Source: Arthrobacter sp. efr-133-TYG-118
Lineage (GTDB): Bacteria; Actinomycetota; Actinomycetes; Actinomycetales; Micrococcaceae
Reading direction: 5' to 3'
DNA length: 64,000 bases
NCBI RefSeq assembly: GCF_030209755.1
Contig: NZ_JARVRH010000006.1
Span: 1-64,000, forward strand
The translations under genes and the position numbers were made by a program. The notes beneath the pieces were generated by a model. That model ran no database searches. It was not told the DNA's origin and saw nothing but the letters and a program-made list of their open reading frames with translations. Shown here piece after piece: positions 8,428 to 17,682 of the stretch. The number at the start of each line of letters is the position of its first letter. Position 1 is the stretch's first letter.

Positions 8428-10152
8428 TCAGAGGCCCAGGTCGGCTTCGAAGGAACCTTCCTCAAGGCGGGCCCTGAGGGTCTGTAGGAAGCGGCCGGCG
8501 TCGGCACCGTCAACCAGGCGGTGATCGTACGTCAGCGACAGGTACATCATGGAGCGGATGGCGATCGAGTCATCGCCGTTCTCGTCGGCAACCACGACCG
8601 GTCGCTTGACGATGGCGCCGGTGCCCAGGATGCCCACCTGGGGCTGGTTGATGATCGGCGTGTCGAACAGGGCGCCGACGGATCCGATGTTGGTGATGCT
8701 GAAGGTACCGCCGGACAGCTCGTCCGGACCGATCTTCCCCTGGCGGGTACGGCCGGCGACATCGGCGATCTTGCTGGCCAGGCCGGCAAGGTTCAGGTTG
8801 CCGGCGTCGGAGATAACAGGGACCAGCAGGCCCTTGTCGGTGTCCACTGCAATCGCGAGGTGTTCCGCGTTGTGGTAGGTGATTTCCTGCTTGTCTTCGT
8901 CGTACGCCGCGTTCAGCTTGGGGTGCTGCTTCAAGGCTTCGGCCACGGCCTTGGCGATGAACGGCAGGAAGGTCAGCTTGACGCCGTTCTGGGCCTCGAA
9001 GGAGCCCTTGGCCTTGAGGCGGAGTTTGGCGATCTTGGTCATGTCGACCTCGTGCACCTGGGTGAGCTGCGTTGAGGTTTCGAGGGACTCGCGCATGCGG
9101 CGGGCGATGACCTGGCGGATGCGCGGGGCCTTCTCCACGGTCCCGCGGAGCGAAGAGGCCGCCACGGGGGTGGCAGCAGGCTTGCCGGGGGTCGTAGGAG
9201 CTGCGGACGCCGGAGCAGCGGCTGCGGCCTTCTTTGCGTCGGCCGCGGCAAGCACGTCCTGCTTCCGGATACGGCCGCCGACGCCGGTGCCGGTCACGGT
9301 GGTGATGTCGACACCGCTCTGGTTGGCCAGCTTGCGGACGAGGGGAGTGACGTAGCCGGACTCGCTCGAAGACGCTGCGGGTGCGGCAGCCGGTGCTGCT
9401 GCCGGTGCGGGGGCTGCCGGTGCCGGTGCTGCCGGAGCGGGTACGGCTTCAACAACGGGCGCTGCCGCGGCGGGGGCCGCTGCTACGGGTGCCGGCGCGG
9501 CTGCGGGTGCCGGAGCGGCGGCGGGTGCCGGTGCCGGTGCTGCTGCGGCTGGGGCGCCGGAGCCGATGACGGCAAGAACGGAACCGACTTCAGCAGTGTC
9601 GTCTTCGTTGACGCGGATCTCGAGCAAAGTACCGGCCACGGGGGAGGGGATCTCGGTGTCGACCTTGTCGGTGGAGACCTCGAGGAGCGGTTCGTCCACC
9701 TCGACGGTGTCGCCAACGGCCTTGAGCCAACGCGTGACGGTGCCTTCGGTGACGCTTTCGCCCAAAGCGGGGAGAGTCACGTCGTGACCCGATGCCTCGC
9801 CGGAAGCTGCGGGGGCTGCGGCTTCTGCTGCTGCGGGAGCCGGTGCAGCTTCAGGTGCCGGGGCTGCCGGTGCTTCTTCCGCAGGTGCGGCTGCGGGCGC
9901 TGCAGCGCCGTTGCTGCCGCTGCCGATCCGAACCAGGGGAGCGCCGACTTCGGCGGTCTCGTCTTCAGCTACGAGGATTTCTTCGATGATGCCGGCAATA
10001 GGAGACGGGATTTCGGTGTCTACTTTGTCGGTGGAAACTTCGAGCAGGGGCTCGTCGACTTCCACTCGGTCACCAACCTGCTTGAGCCAGCGAGTGACGG
10101 TGCCTTCGGTGACGCTTTCACCAAGGGCGGGCAAGTTAACGGATTCAGACAT
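8428..10152 (-). CDS. sucB: Dihydrolipoamide acyltransferase (E2), SucB/DlaT type
   Basis: E2 core of a 2-oxoacid dehydrogenase complex (2-oxoglutarate and/or pyruvate dehydrogenase in Actinobacteria). The 574-aa protein has two lipoyl domains with lysines in STDKVDTE at K43 and K163, each followed by a long Ala-Pro linker. An E3-binding domain follows (about 275-310, [10 protein letters not shown]...[10 protein letters not shown]), then the catalytic acyltransferase domain ending in [15 protein letters not shown] (H544, D548). The linkers are the most repetitive DNA of the window. It lies 107 bases downstream of lpdA and is probably co-transcribed with it; no E1 gene is present here. Which 2-oxoacid it serves cannot be settled from sequence alone. 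Confidence 0.94.
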   Translation of the reverse strand: MSESVNLPALGESVTEGTVTRWLKQVGDRVEVDEPLLEVSTDKVDTEIPSPIAGIIEEILVAEDETAEVGAPLVRIGSGSNGAAAPAAAPAEEAPAAPAPEAAPAPAAAEAAAPAASGEASGHDVTLPALGESVTEGTVTRWLKAVGDTVEVDEPLLEVSTDKVDTEIPSPVAGTLLEIRVNEDDTAEVGSVLAVIGSGAPAAAAPAPAPAAAPAPAAAPAPVAAAPAAAAPVVEAVPAPAAPAPAAPAPAAAPAAAPAASSSESGYVTPLVRKLANQSGVDITTVTGTGVGGRIRKQDVLAAADAKKAAAAAPASAAPTTPGKPAATPVAASSLRGTVEKAPRIRQVIARRMRESLETSTQLTQVHEVDMTKIAKLRLKAKGSFEAQNGVKLTFLPFIAKAVAEALKQHPKLNAAYDEDKQEITYHNAEHLAIAVDTDKGLLVPVISDAGNLNLAGLASKIADVAGRTRQGKIGPDELSGGTFSITNIGSVGALFDTPIINQPQVGILGTGAIVKRPVVVADENGDDSIAIRSMMYLSLTYDHRLVDGADAGRFLQTLRARLEEGSFEADLGL

Positions 10153-10259
10153 GTCGTCCCCGTTCTCCTTATTGATCTTTAGTGCGGATGAGTGTTGCCT
10201 GCTGGGGTCCCGCGCACGCAGTTCATGCGGGCGCAGGACCGGGTGTCTTGCGTAAAGAC

Positions 10260-11642
10260 TTAGCCGTGGAGCGGCTTGCCTGCCAGTGCGAGGTGGACTT
10301 CGCCCAGGGTCTCGTTCTGCGTCGGGTGTGCGTGGATGAACTGCGCCACGTCCTCCGGGTGTGCTTCCCAGTTGACGATCAGCTGTGCTTCACCGATCTG
10401 CTCGCCCATGCGGGAACCGATCATGTGGATACCGACAACCGGGCCGTCCTTCTGGCGGACGACCTTCACGATGCCGCCGGTGCCCAGGATGGAGCTCTTG
10501 CCGTTGCCGGCCAGGTTGTATTCCTGGGTCTGGACCTGGTCCTCGCCGAACTTCTCCTTGGCGCCCTTTTCGGTGTAGCCGACGGTGGCGATTTCAGGTT
10601 CGCAGAAGGTGACCTTCGGGATGTTCACGTCTTCGACGACCACCGGGTTCAGGCCGGCGATCTCTTCGGCGACGAAGATGCCCTGCTGGTACCCGCGGTG
10701 GGCCAGCTGGACACCGGGGACGATGTCGCCGACGGCGTAGACGTTGCCGACGCCGGTGTGCAGGCGTTCGTTGGTGATGACGAAGCCGCGGTCGATGGTC
10801 ACGCCTGCTTCCTCATAACCGAGGTTGGCGGTGACGGGGCCACGGCCCACTGCAACCAGGAGGAGATCGGCTTCGAAGGTCTGGCCGTCAACCAGCGTGA
10901 CCTTCACGCCGTTGTCGTCCTGCTCGACGCCTTGGAAGAAGACGCCGGTGCTGAACTTGATGCCGCGCTTCTTGAAGGCGCGCTCAAGGTTCTTGACGAT
11001 GGCGGTGTCTTCGTTGGGAACGAGGGAGGGGAGGCCTTCAACGATCGTGACGTCGACGCCGAAGGACTTCCACACAGAAGCGAATTCGACGCCGATGACG
11101 CCGCCGCCGAGGACGATGACGCTCTTGGGGATGTAGTCCATGGTCAGCGCTTCATCGGACGTGATGACGCGGCCGCCGATTTCCAGGCCGGGCAGGGACC
11201 GGGAGTAGGAACCCGTGGCCAGGACGATGTTCTTGCCCTTGTAGGCTGTGCCGTTCACGACGACGGTGTCGGTGCCCTGCAGCTTGCCTTCGCCTTCGAT
11301 GACCGTGATGCCCTTGGACTTGATGAGTCCCTGCAGGCCCTTGTACTTACCGGCGACGATTCCGTCCTTGTAGCTGTTCACGGCCGTGATGTCGATGCTG
11401 TCCAACGTGACGTTGACGCCGTACTTGGCGGAATCGCGTGCATGGTCGGCCAGTTCCGCCGAGTGCAACAGGGCCTTGGTGGGGATACACCCGTTGTGCA
11501 GGCAGGTGCCGCCGAGCTTTCCCTTCTCGACGAGACCAACGGTGAAACCAAGCTGAACGGCACGCAGAGCCGTGGCGTAGCCGCCGCTGCCGCCACCGAG
11601 TACCAGGATGTCGAATTCTTGCGCAGTTGCCTGATCGGCCAC
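10260..11642 (-). CDS. lpdA: Dihydrolipoyl dehydrogenase (E3)
   Basis: FAD-dependent disulfide oxidoreductase that reoxidises dihydrolipoamide with NAD+. The 460-aa product has the FAD-binding [10 protein letters not shown], the redox-active pair in [13 protein letters not shown] (C47, C52), a second dinucleotide motif ([13 protein letters not shown]), a GDI-type FAD motif (YAVGDIVPG) and the C-terminal catalytic HAHPTQNE. The start is the GTG at 11642, with AGGGAG 7 bases upstream; the frame is open further upstream to 11687. It is followed by sucB, consistent with an E3-E2 unit. A CATAAT-like -10 lies on the minus strand at 11719-11714. Confidence 0.95.
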   Translation of the reverse strand: MADQATAQEFDILVLGGGSGGYATALRAVQLGFTVGLVEKGKLGGTCLHNGCIPTKALLHSAELADHARDSAKYGVNVTLDSIDITAVNSYKDGIVAGKYKGLQGLIKSKGITVIEGEGKLQGTDTVVVNGTAYKGKNIVLATGSYSRSLPGLEIGGRVITSDEALTMDYIPKSVIVLGGGVIGVEFASVWKSFGVDVTIVEGLPSLVPNEDTAIVKNLERAFKKRGIKFSTGVFFQGVEQDDNGVKVTLVDGQTFEADLLLVAVGRGPVTANLGYEEAGVTIDRGFVITNERLHTGVGNVYAVGDIVPGVQLAHRGYQQGIFVAEEIAGLNPVVVEDVNIPKVTFCEPEIATVGYTEKGAKEKFGEDQVQTQEYNLAGNGKSSILGTGGIVKVVRQKDGPVVGIHMIGSRMGEQIGEAQLIVNWEAHPEDVAQFIHAHPTQNETLGEVHLALAGKPLHG

Positions 11643-11838
11643 TAGGACGCTCCCTCGCGTGAGCGATGACACGCGACTACGCGTCATCTGGTCTTGGAAC
11701 TTGTACTGCCGCGATTATGCCAGCACCGAAGTTCTCTTGCATTTGTGACTACCGTGGTTCACCTTAGCGAACCACTTATCCATGCTCCACCCTGCCGAGG
11801 CTTTTGTGGGGCGCTTGTGGCCAGACTCACGTCGGGCC

Positions 11839-11865
11839 GTGGGGCCGGTCATAAACCGACCCCAC
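11839..11865 (-). terminator. Hairpin terminator after pepA
   Basis: On the minus strand GTGGGGTCGGT pairs with ACCGGCCCCAC across a 5-base loop, with one U-G pair. It begins 11 bases after the pepA stop, separating pepA from the lpdA promoter region. Confidence 0.75.
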
Positions 11866-11876
11866 TTGCGGACCGC

Positions 11877-13397
11877 TTAGGCCGTGGCCAGCACGTCTTC
11901 GACGTAGGCGAGCAGCGTCCTGACGGTGCAGCCGGTGCCTTGCTTGGGCGTGTAGCCGTAGGGGCTGCCGTTGTTGAACGACGGGCCGGCGATGTCGACG
12001 TGCGCCCAGGGGATCTGCTTGCCCTCGGCGTCTTTGCCGACGAACTCGCGCAGGAACACTGCCGCGGTCATCATTCCGCCGTGGCGTTCGCCGATGTTGG
12101 CGATGTCCGCCACCTGCGAGTCGAGGCTGGCCCGCAGTTCTTCCGGCAGCGGCATCGGCCAGACGAGTTCGCCCGCGCGGTCCGCTGCGGACTTGAGGGC
12201 GCCCGTGACGGCGTCGGAACCCATGACTCCGGCAGTGCGGTTGCCGAGGGCGATCAGCTGGGCGCCCGTCAGTGTCGCGACGTCGATGATGGCGTCCGGC
12301 TGCTCGAGGCTGGCCGCGACGATTCCGTCGGCCATGACCAGGCGTCCCTCGGCGTCGGTGTTGAGGACCTCGACTGTCTTGCCGCCGTACACGGTGAGGA
12401 CGTCAGCCGGGCGCTGTGCAGCGCCGGAGGGCATGTTCTCGGCGATGCAGAGCCACGCGGTCACCTTGACGGGCAACCCGAGCCCCGCGACGGCCAGGAC
12501 AGTATTAAGTACGACGGCGGCGCCGGCCATGTCGCTCTTCATGTCGCCCATGCCGAGGGCCGGCTTGATGGAAATGCCGCCCGTGTCAAAGGTGATGCCC
12601 TTGCCGACGAGCGCGATCTTCTTGGTGGCCTTGGCCGGAGCGTACTCCACCTTGACGAGGCGCGGCTGGCGGGTTGAGCCCTTTCCAACGCCCAGGATTC
12701 CGCCGAAACCGTCCTTTTCGAGGCGCTTTTCGTCCCACACGGTTACCTTGACGGGCAGTCCCTTGGAGAGTTCCTTGGCGGCTTCGGCAAAGGACTCCGG
12801 ATAAAGGTGGCTCGGAGGCTGGTTGACCAGGGTGCGGGTGGCGTTGACCGCGCGTCCCACAAGCAATGCCCGATCGAGCGCGGGCTGGAGATCCTTGCCG
12901 TCAAACGCCGTGTGGATCAGGACCTTGCCGACCGGATCCTTGAGGCCGTCCTTGCTGGAGCGGTGCTCCGTATAGGAATACGAACCCAGCACGGCGCCCT
13001 CGGCGACGGCCGCGACGTCGGCGAGGGACGCCGTCGGGAGGGCCAGTGTCACGGAGGACAAGCCGGCCAGTTGGCGGACGGCGGATCCTGCGGTCCGGCG
13101 CAGGGTTTCCTCGGCGAGGAGGGCGTCGTCGGCGACCTTGCCGACACCTGCCAGGACGAGGACGCCCGAACCGGTCTCCGGAAGACCCGGCAGACGGTGT
13201 ACCTGGTCGGCTGCTCCCGTGATGCCGAGGAGGCCCAACGAAGCCGCGAGGGTTTCCGCTGCCTTCGCCCCCAGCGGGTTCCCGAGCAGTACCGGCCCGT
13301 CTTCCCCCTGACCGACGGCTATCACGAGCGCGTCGCTGGGCGCCTTCTTCAGGTCCTTGGCGATCGTGCCAAGGGTGATGTCTGTAGTCTTCACCAC
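11877..13397 (-). CDS. pepA: Leucyl aminopeptidase (M17)
   Basis: Dimetal cytosolic aminopeptidase that releases N-terminal residues from peptides. The 506-aa product has a variable N-terminal macro-like domain and the conserved M17 catalytic half: GKGITFDTGGISIKP and MKSDMAGAA with metal-binding Lys/Asp residues, and the signature NTDAEGRL. Two adjacent GTG codons (13397 and 13394) can serve as the start; GAGGA lies about 9 bases upstream. It is divergent from the PAC2 gene across 318 bases and has its own terminator, so it is probably monocistronic. Like the tricorn protease, it acts in peptide turnover. Confidence 0.94.
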   Translation of the reverse strand: MVKTTDITLGTIAKDLKKAPSDALVIAVGQGEDGPVLLGNPLGAKAAETLAASLGLLGITGAADQVHRLPGLPETGSGVLVLAGVGKVADDALLAEETLRRTAGSAVRQLAGLSSVTLALPTASLADVAAVAEGAVLGSYSYTEHRSSKDGLKDPVGKVLIHTAFDGKDLQPALDRALLVGRAVNATRTLVNQPPSHLYPESFAEAAKELSKGLPVKVTVWDEKRLEKDGFGGILGVGKGSTRQPRLVKVEYAPAKATKKIALVGKGITFDTGGISIKPALGMGDMKSDMAGAAVVLNTVLAVAGLGLPVKVTAWLCIAENMPSGAAQRPADVLTVYGGKTVEVLNTDAEGRLVMADGIVAASLEQPDAIIDVATLTGAQLIALGNRTAGVMGSDAVTGALKSAADRAGELVWPMPLPEELRASLDSQVADIANIGERHGGMMTAAVFLREFVGKDAEGKQIPWAHVDIAGPSFNNGSPYGYTPKQGTGCTVRTLLAYVEDVLATA

Positions 13398-13715
13398 GAG
13401 GATTTGTCCTCATCTCTCTCTGCATGGCTTGGCCGGGCTGCATGTTAGGCGCCCGGCCCTGGTACCCCTCGGTTGTCCGCTTGTGACAACGTCGGTGGTT
13501 GCTTGGGTCCGCACACGGCGGCACGTCTCGATCGTAGTCTGTCTGCTGCGCGGGAAAGCAATTAAATGAGAGTTGCGGCACATTGGCCGACAGGAATGCG
13601 CGGCCGGTCCGGGGCGTTGTACCAATACATGGAGCGTGGCCGGCCGCCCAGGCGTCTGCTGCGGTGTGAAGCCGCCTGCTCCTCCAAGAACTTGAAACTG
13701 CGAAAGGAACATGCC
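13398..13715. other. Divergent intergenic region between pepA and the PAC2 gene
   Basis: These 318 bases hold no gene that I can support; the open frame running into the PAC2 gene from 13566 lacks family similarity. The only structure is an inverted repeat, GTTGTC-N7-GACAAC, at 13472-13490. Promoters for both neighbours must lie here, but I could not place a convincing -35/-10 pair. Confidence 0.6.
13472..13490. promoter_or_regulatory. Inverted repeat GTTGTC-N7-GACAAC
   Basis: A 19-bp imperfect-centre palindrome, the size of a repressor site, 75 bases upstream of pepA and about 226 bases upstream of the PAC2 start. It is seen once only and no regulator is adjacent, so a function is inference. 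Confidence 0.3.
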
Positions 13716-14654
13716 GTGTTTGAACGGATTTCCGGCTCACTCCTTGACCCTGAGTCGCTCTACGCGAGCAACATCGAGCTCTTCCACAGCCCGGATATCA
13801 GGGGTCTCAATATGCTGATGGGCTTCACCGGATTCGCTGATGCCGGACACGTGGTCCAGCAGATCAACCGGGAACTGCTGGATACGCTCGAAGTCGAAAC
13901 CGTGGCTGTGTTCGACGCTGACCAGCTCATCGACTACCGCACGCGCCGTCCCCACATCAGCTTTGTCGAAGACCATCTGGAGGACTACAAGGCCCCTCGA
14001 CTGGCGCTTTACAAGCTGAATGACGGCTTGGGCGAGCCGTTCCTGCTGCTTGCCGGTTTTGAACCGGACCTGCAGTGGGAGCGTTTCGCGCGCGCCGTCG
14101 TCGGGATCGTGGAAAAACTGGACGTCAACCTGGTGACCTGGATCCACTCGATTCCCATGCCTGTTCCGCACACCCGGCCGGTTGGCGTGACGGTGCACGG
14201 AAACCGCCCGGAACTCATCGAGGGCATTTCCACATGGAAGCCGACTGTCGAGGTTCCTTCAGCCATCGGCCACATCCTGGAACTGCGGCTGGTCGAAGCC
14301 GCGCGGAAAGTGGCTGGGTACGTCATCCACGTTCCGCACTACCTCGCGGATGCCGAGTACCCGCCGGCAGCGGTGGCGGGACTCGAATACCTGGGGGCAG
14401 CCACGTCCCTGATGCTGCCGACGGACCGCCTTCGCGAGGCCGGCAGGGAAGTAGGCAGGCAGATCGCCGAACAAGTGGAAGCATCCGAGGACGTCCAGCA
14501 GGTGGTTTCAAAACTGGAGTCCCGCTATGACGACAAGGCCGAAGGAACGGTACGCCGTTCCCTGCTCGCCGACGAGAACGACGAACTGCCGAACGCCGAG
14601 GACCTGGGAGCAGCGGTTGAGGCGTATCTCGCACGTAAAGATGCGCGCCCATAA
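13716..14654 (+). CDS. PAC2-family protein
   Basis: A 312-aa member of the PAC2 (proteasome assembly chaperone 2) domain family, which is common in Actinobacteria but of uncertain role there. The N-terminal part (NMLMGFTGFADAGHVVQQ) and the central HSIPMPVPHTRPVGVTVHG are typical. The C-terminal third is acidic and helical (about 255-312). I chose the GTG at 13716 because AAGGA lies 7 bases upstream and the protein then begins FERISGSLLDPE, as I recall for homologues. The eukaryotic namesake helps build proteasomes; whether this one does is not known, and no proteasome genes are in the window. Confidence 0.88.
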   Translation: MFERISGSLLDPESLYASNIELFHSPDIRGLNMLMGFTGFADAGHVVQQINRELLDTLEVETVAVFDADQLIDYRTRRPHISFVEDHLEDYKAPRLALYKLNDGLGEPFLLLAGFEPDLQWERFARAVVGIVEKLDVNLVTWIHSIPMPVPHTRPVGVTVHGNRPELIEGISTWKPTVEVPSAIGHILELRLVEAARKVAGYVIHVPHYLADAEYPPAAVAGLEYLGAATSLMLPTDRLREAGREVGRQIAEQVEASEDVQQVVSKLESRYDDKAEGTVRRSLLADENDELPNAEDLGAAVEAYLARKDARP

Positions 14655-14689
14655 AGCAGCTTTAATGCGGCCCCGGGCATAATGGAAGG

Positions 14690-16048
14690 GTGAACGCACC
14701 CCGCGCCTGGCTCATTTGGACGACAGGGGTGCTCGCCTACCTTGTGGCAGTAGCCCAGCGCACATCTTTCGGTGTGTCCGGACTGGAGGCCACCGAACGG
14801 TTCCATGCCAGCGCGGCCGCCATTTCCTTCTTCACAGTGCTTCAGCTGCTGGTCTACGCCGGCCTCCAGATACCGGTCGGGCTCCTGGTTGACCGCTTCG
14901 GCTCGCGCGCCATGATTGCCAGCGGTGCCGTGCTCATGGGCCTCGGCCAACTCCAGTTGGCTTATGCCGACGCAGTTCCGGCGGGCGTGCTCGGCCGGGT
15001 CCTCGTCGGCGCCGGCGATGCGATGACCTTCGTCTCCGTCATCCGCCTCGTGCCGATCTGGTTCGCCCCGGCAAGGGTTCCTCTTGTCACCCAGCTGACG
15101 GGAATGTCGGGCCAGCTGGGCCAGCTCATCAGCGTGGTGCCGTTCGCCTTAGTCCTTCATTCGGCGGGCTGGAATACGGCCTTCCTGGCGTTGAGCTCGT
15201 TGTCCGCGCTCGCCGTGGTCCTGGTCCTCGCCTTGCTCAGGGACGTTCCGCCGGGTCACCCGCCCCGGGAGAACGCCCAAGGGCTACGCGCCACGGGTGT
15301 GACCCTGGCCCGTGCCTGGCGGCAGCCCGGGACGCGTTTGGGACTCTGGTGCCACTTCACTGTCCAGTTCAGCGGCAACGTCTTCGCCATGTCCTGGGGC
15401 TACCCGTTCCTTGTATCGGCGCAGGGCCTGAACCCGGCCACCGTGTCCGCCTTGATGGGACTCTTCGTAGTCACCAGCATTCTCGTGGGGCCTTTGTTTG
15501 GGACCTTCGTGGCCAGGCACCCCATGCGGCGCTCGGCCATGGTCCTCCTGATTACGGCGGCTACCGCGCTTGCCTGGGCTGCGGTGCTGCTGTTGCCGGG
15601 CAGGGCACCCCTGTGGTTGCTTGCCTTGCTGGTGGTCGCCCTGGCGATCGGCGGCCCCGGGTCCATGATCGGCTTTGATTTTGCCCGGACATTCAATCCT
15701 TCCCACAGGATCGGCACCGCCACGGGCATCGTCAACGTGGGCGGCTTCGTTGCAGCGCTCCTGACGATCTACTTGGTGGGGCTCATCCTCGACCTTCTCC
15801 ATACCAGCGGTTTCTCGGGCGGGGAGCTGTACGGCCTGGCGTCCTTCCGCATCGCCTTGAGCGTGCAGTTCCTGTTCCTGCTCGTGGGTACGGTCTTGAT
15901 CCTCATGACCCGTCGCAAAGTACGCCGCCAGATGGCGGCCCAGGGTGTCCACGTCCCGCCGCTCCTCGTGTCGCTGGCAAACCAGCGCCGGCGCCGCGTG
16001 GAATTGCGCCGCGAACGGCTCGCGAAGCAGCGAAGCTCCACGCCCTAG
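14690..16048 (+). CDS. Major facilitator superfamily transporter
   Basis: A 452-aa integral membrane protein with about 12 hydrophobic helices in two halves, and the MFS loop motif between helices 2 and 3 (GLLVDRFGSRAMIASG). The C-terminus is a basic cytoplasmic tail. The substrate cannot be read from sequence. The start is a GTG directly after GGAAGG, with CATAAT at 14679-14684 ending 5 bases before it; the transcript may therefore be leaderless. It lies 35 bases after the PAC2 gene but appears to have its own promoter. Confidence 0.88.
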   Translation: MNAPRAWLIWTTGVLAYLVAVAQRTSFGVSGLEATERFHASAAAISFFTVLQLLVYAGLQIPVGLLVDRFGSRAMIASGAVLMGLGQLQLAYADAVPAGVLGRVLVGAGDAMTFVSVIRLVPIWFAPARVPLVTQLTGMSGQLGQLISVVPFALVLHSAGWNTAFLALSSLSALAVVLVLALLRDVPPGHPPRENAQGLRATGVTLARAWRQPGTRLGLWCHFTVQFSGNVFAMSWGYPFLVSAQGLNPATVSALMGLFVVTSILVGPLFGTFVARHPMRRSAMVLLITAATALAWAAVLLLPGRAPLWLLALLVVALAIGGPGSMIGFDFARTFNPSHRIGTATGIVNVGGFVAALLTIYLVGLILDLLHTSGFSGGELYGLASFRIALSVQFLFLLVGTVLILMTRRKVRRQMAAQGVHVPPLLVSLANQRRRRVELRRERLAKQRSSTP

Positions 16049-16151
16049 CCTGCTTCGCAGCGGTGTTCCTCCACAGGCGCTTATGGACGCCTTTGTCCAC
16101 ATAGGGCAATTGAGGCCTGCCGTCACCCATTATTTTGCCGATGCTGGATTC

Positions 16152-17369
16152 ATGACAGCAGACAACCGTGTGACCATCTCCCGGCCCGAGGACATCCTCG
16201 GCTTCATTCCGCATGCCTTGGGACTCTGGCCGAAGGAGAGCCTCGTTGCCATCACGCTGCGCGGGCAGACACTTGGCGCCACCCTTCGCGTGGACCTTCC
16301 GCCCGAGAGATCCGAACGCGTGCTTGCCGCGTACTCACGGAGGATCGGTGAGTATCTGGAAGCGGACCATGACGCCGACGGCGTGCTTTTGGCATTCTTC
16401 AGCGACGACGGTTGGGACGATGCCGGCGTTGTGCCACACAAGCTGCGCCTGCTGGAAGCCCTGGAACCCGTCCTGGCCAAGCGTGGCTTGGCACTGCGGG
16501 ATGCCTGGTTCATTGGTTCCGACTACTGGCGAAGCGCATTCTGCGCCGATCTGGAGTGCTGTCCTCTTCCCGGGCGTCCCGTGGACCAGATCCTGGACAG
16601 CCGGCTCAACGCGGAAATGGTGTTCAGGGGGAGCAGCGTCAGGGAATCGCCCGGGAGGTTGGGGCCCGTGGACCAGCCTGCCCTTGATCCGGAGTTCATG
16701 GGCGCGGAAGGCGCCGTGCTTGAGGAGTTGCTCCGGCGGTGGCGGAGCAGGAAGTCATTCGAAGAAATGCTGGATGTGTGGACAAAGGTCCTCGATTCCA
16801 GCCGTCCAGAGGAATTCGACAGCGAGGCCGCGGCGTTCCTCCGGGCGAGCCTGAGGGTTCCCGCGTGGCGCGACGCCGTGGTCGTCCTGGCAGCCGCGGG
16901 GAAAGAGGTCGCCTGCGGCGGTGCGGAGGCCTTCGGCTTCTTTGACGATGAGGACGATGAAGGGGATCCCGCGGTCATTCCGCCCGGGCTCGGTTCCCTG
17001 GCGCCGGCAGCGGGCAAGCCGACCGCGGCCGCGGATGTCAGTGTCTTACGCTACGGAGACGTGCTCCTGGGCCTCTACCCGGTGAACCCCGACTGGAACC
17101 GGTTGACGAGCCTGGATCAGGTCCTGGCGATGCTCTCCCGGCGCGGCGGCGGGGAGGCACGGGCTGCAATGCTCACGATCCGGGGGTGGATTCAGTGGTG
17201 CCGTGGGAGCGGTTCGTTCGCCCACGAGCTCCTTTCGCAGGCTGACGCTGAACAACAGGGCTATCGGCTCGCGGAACTGCTCGCCGAGGTGGTGAGGCGC
17301 GGAACGGTGTGCGGCTGGGCCAAAAGCAAGTCATCGGCGTGGCGGAAGTTCGGTGGGGCGGCAGCATGA
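16152..17369 (+). CDS. DUF4192 protein
   Basis: A 405-aa protein of the DUF4192 family, which is found mainly in Actinobacteria and has no assigned function. The family opening is clear: ISRPEDILGFIPHALGLWP followed by ESLVAITL. The middle holds acidic stretches (FDDEDDEGDP) and the last third is alanine-rich helical sequence. I chose ATG 16152 since the conserved domain begins 8 residues later; the upstream open frame overlaps the MFS gene end. No transmembrane helix or signal peptide is apparent, so it is probably cytoplasmic. Confidence 0.85.
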   Translation: MTADNRVTISRPEDILGFIPHALGLWPKESLVAITLRGQTLGATLRVDLPPERSERVLAAYSRRIGEYLEADHDADGVLLAFFSDDGWDDAGVVPHKLRLLEALEPVLAKRGLALRDAWFIGSDYWRSAFCADLECCPLPGRPVDQILDSRLNAEMVFRGSSVRESPGRLGPVDQPALDPEFMGAEGAVLEELLRRWRSRKSFEEMLDVWTKVLDSSRPEEFDSEAAAFLRASLRVPAWRDAVVVLAAAGKEVACGGAEAFGFFDDEDDEGDPAVIPPGLGSLAPAAGKPTAAADVSVLRYGDVLLGLYPVNPDWNRLTSLDQVLAMLSRRGGGEARAAMLTIRGWIQWCRGSGSFAHELLSQADAEQQGYRLAELLAEVVRRGTVCGWAKSKSSAWRKFGGAAA

Positions 17370-17682
17370 CCCCTGGGCCTGAGGTGACTCCGGGTGTGCG
17401 CCGTGGAGGGAAATCCGTGCGGCGCGTAATGTCTGCACGGTAGCGGGTATCGACCCCCTGGAATCCAAAACCGTGAGACAATGGTTGCCGAGACCCGGTT
17501 GGGTCCGTGTTTCAAGTGTCGTAAACGTCCCCTGAACTAAGGGAACATTAAGGCGCCGTCGGGAGTTTTACCTAAAGACTCTGCAGTCGGCGATGGCACT
17601 TGATGTTGATCACGGACTTGACAGGGTCATAGTGGTGTTGCCCCCATGGTGATTCCACAGACCGCCGCTAGAAAGGTTTTCT
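17370..17682 (+). other. Gene-free region carrying the sigA promoters
   Basis: These 313 bases hold no plausible gene. They contain a SigR/SigH-type promoter candidate (17541-17567) and a weaker vegetative-type candidate, TTGATC (17606-17611) with CATAGT (17628-17633) 16 bases later. The sigA ribosome-binding site AGAAAGG lies just before the GTG start. Confidence 0.6.
17541..17567 (+). promoter_or_regulatory. SigR/SigH-type ECF promoter candidate upstream of sigA
   Basis: GGGAAC, 18 bases, then GTT. This matches the GGGAAT-N18-GTT pattern of promoters read by the oxidative/heat-stress sigma factors SigR (Streptomyces) and SigH (Mycobacterium). It lies 116 bases before the sigA start. From memory, the principal sigma gene hrdB of Streptomyces coelicolor also has a SigR-dependent promoter. 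Confidence 0.55.

Noticed and set aside
9370..9580. Tandem repeat array or CRISPR-like repeats
   Set aside because: The repetition is Ala-Pro codons of the SucB inter-domain linker; there are no spacers.
10182..11645. Long open frame (487 codons) opposite lpdA
   Set aside because: It is the antisense shadow of a clear dihydrolipoyl dehydrogenase gene; high GC leaves few stops on the other strand, and the translation has no recognisable domain.
17618..17623. TTGACA as the -35 of a sigA promoter
   Set aside because: The hexamer is perfect, but no acceptable -10 lies 16-19 bases downstream; TTGATC with CATAGT 16 bases later is a better though weak pair.
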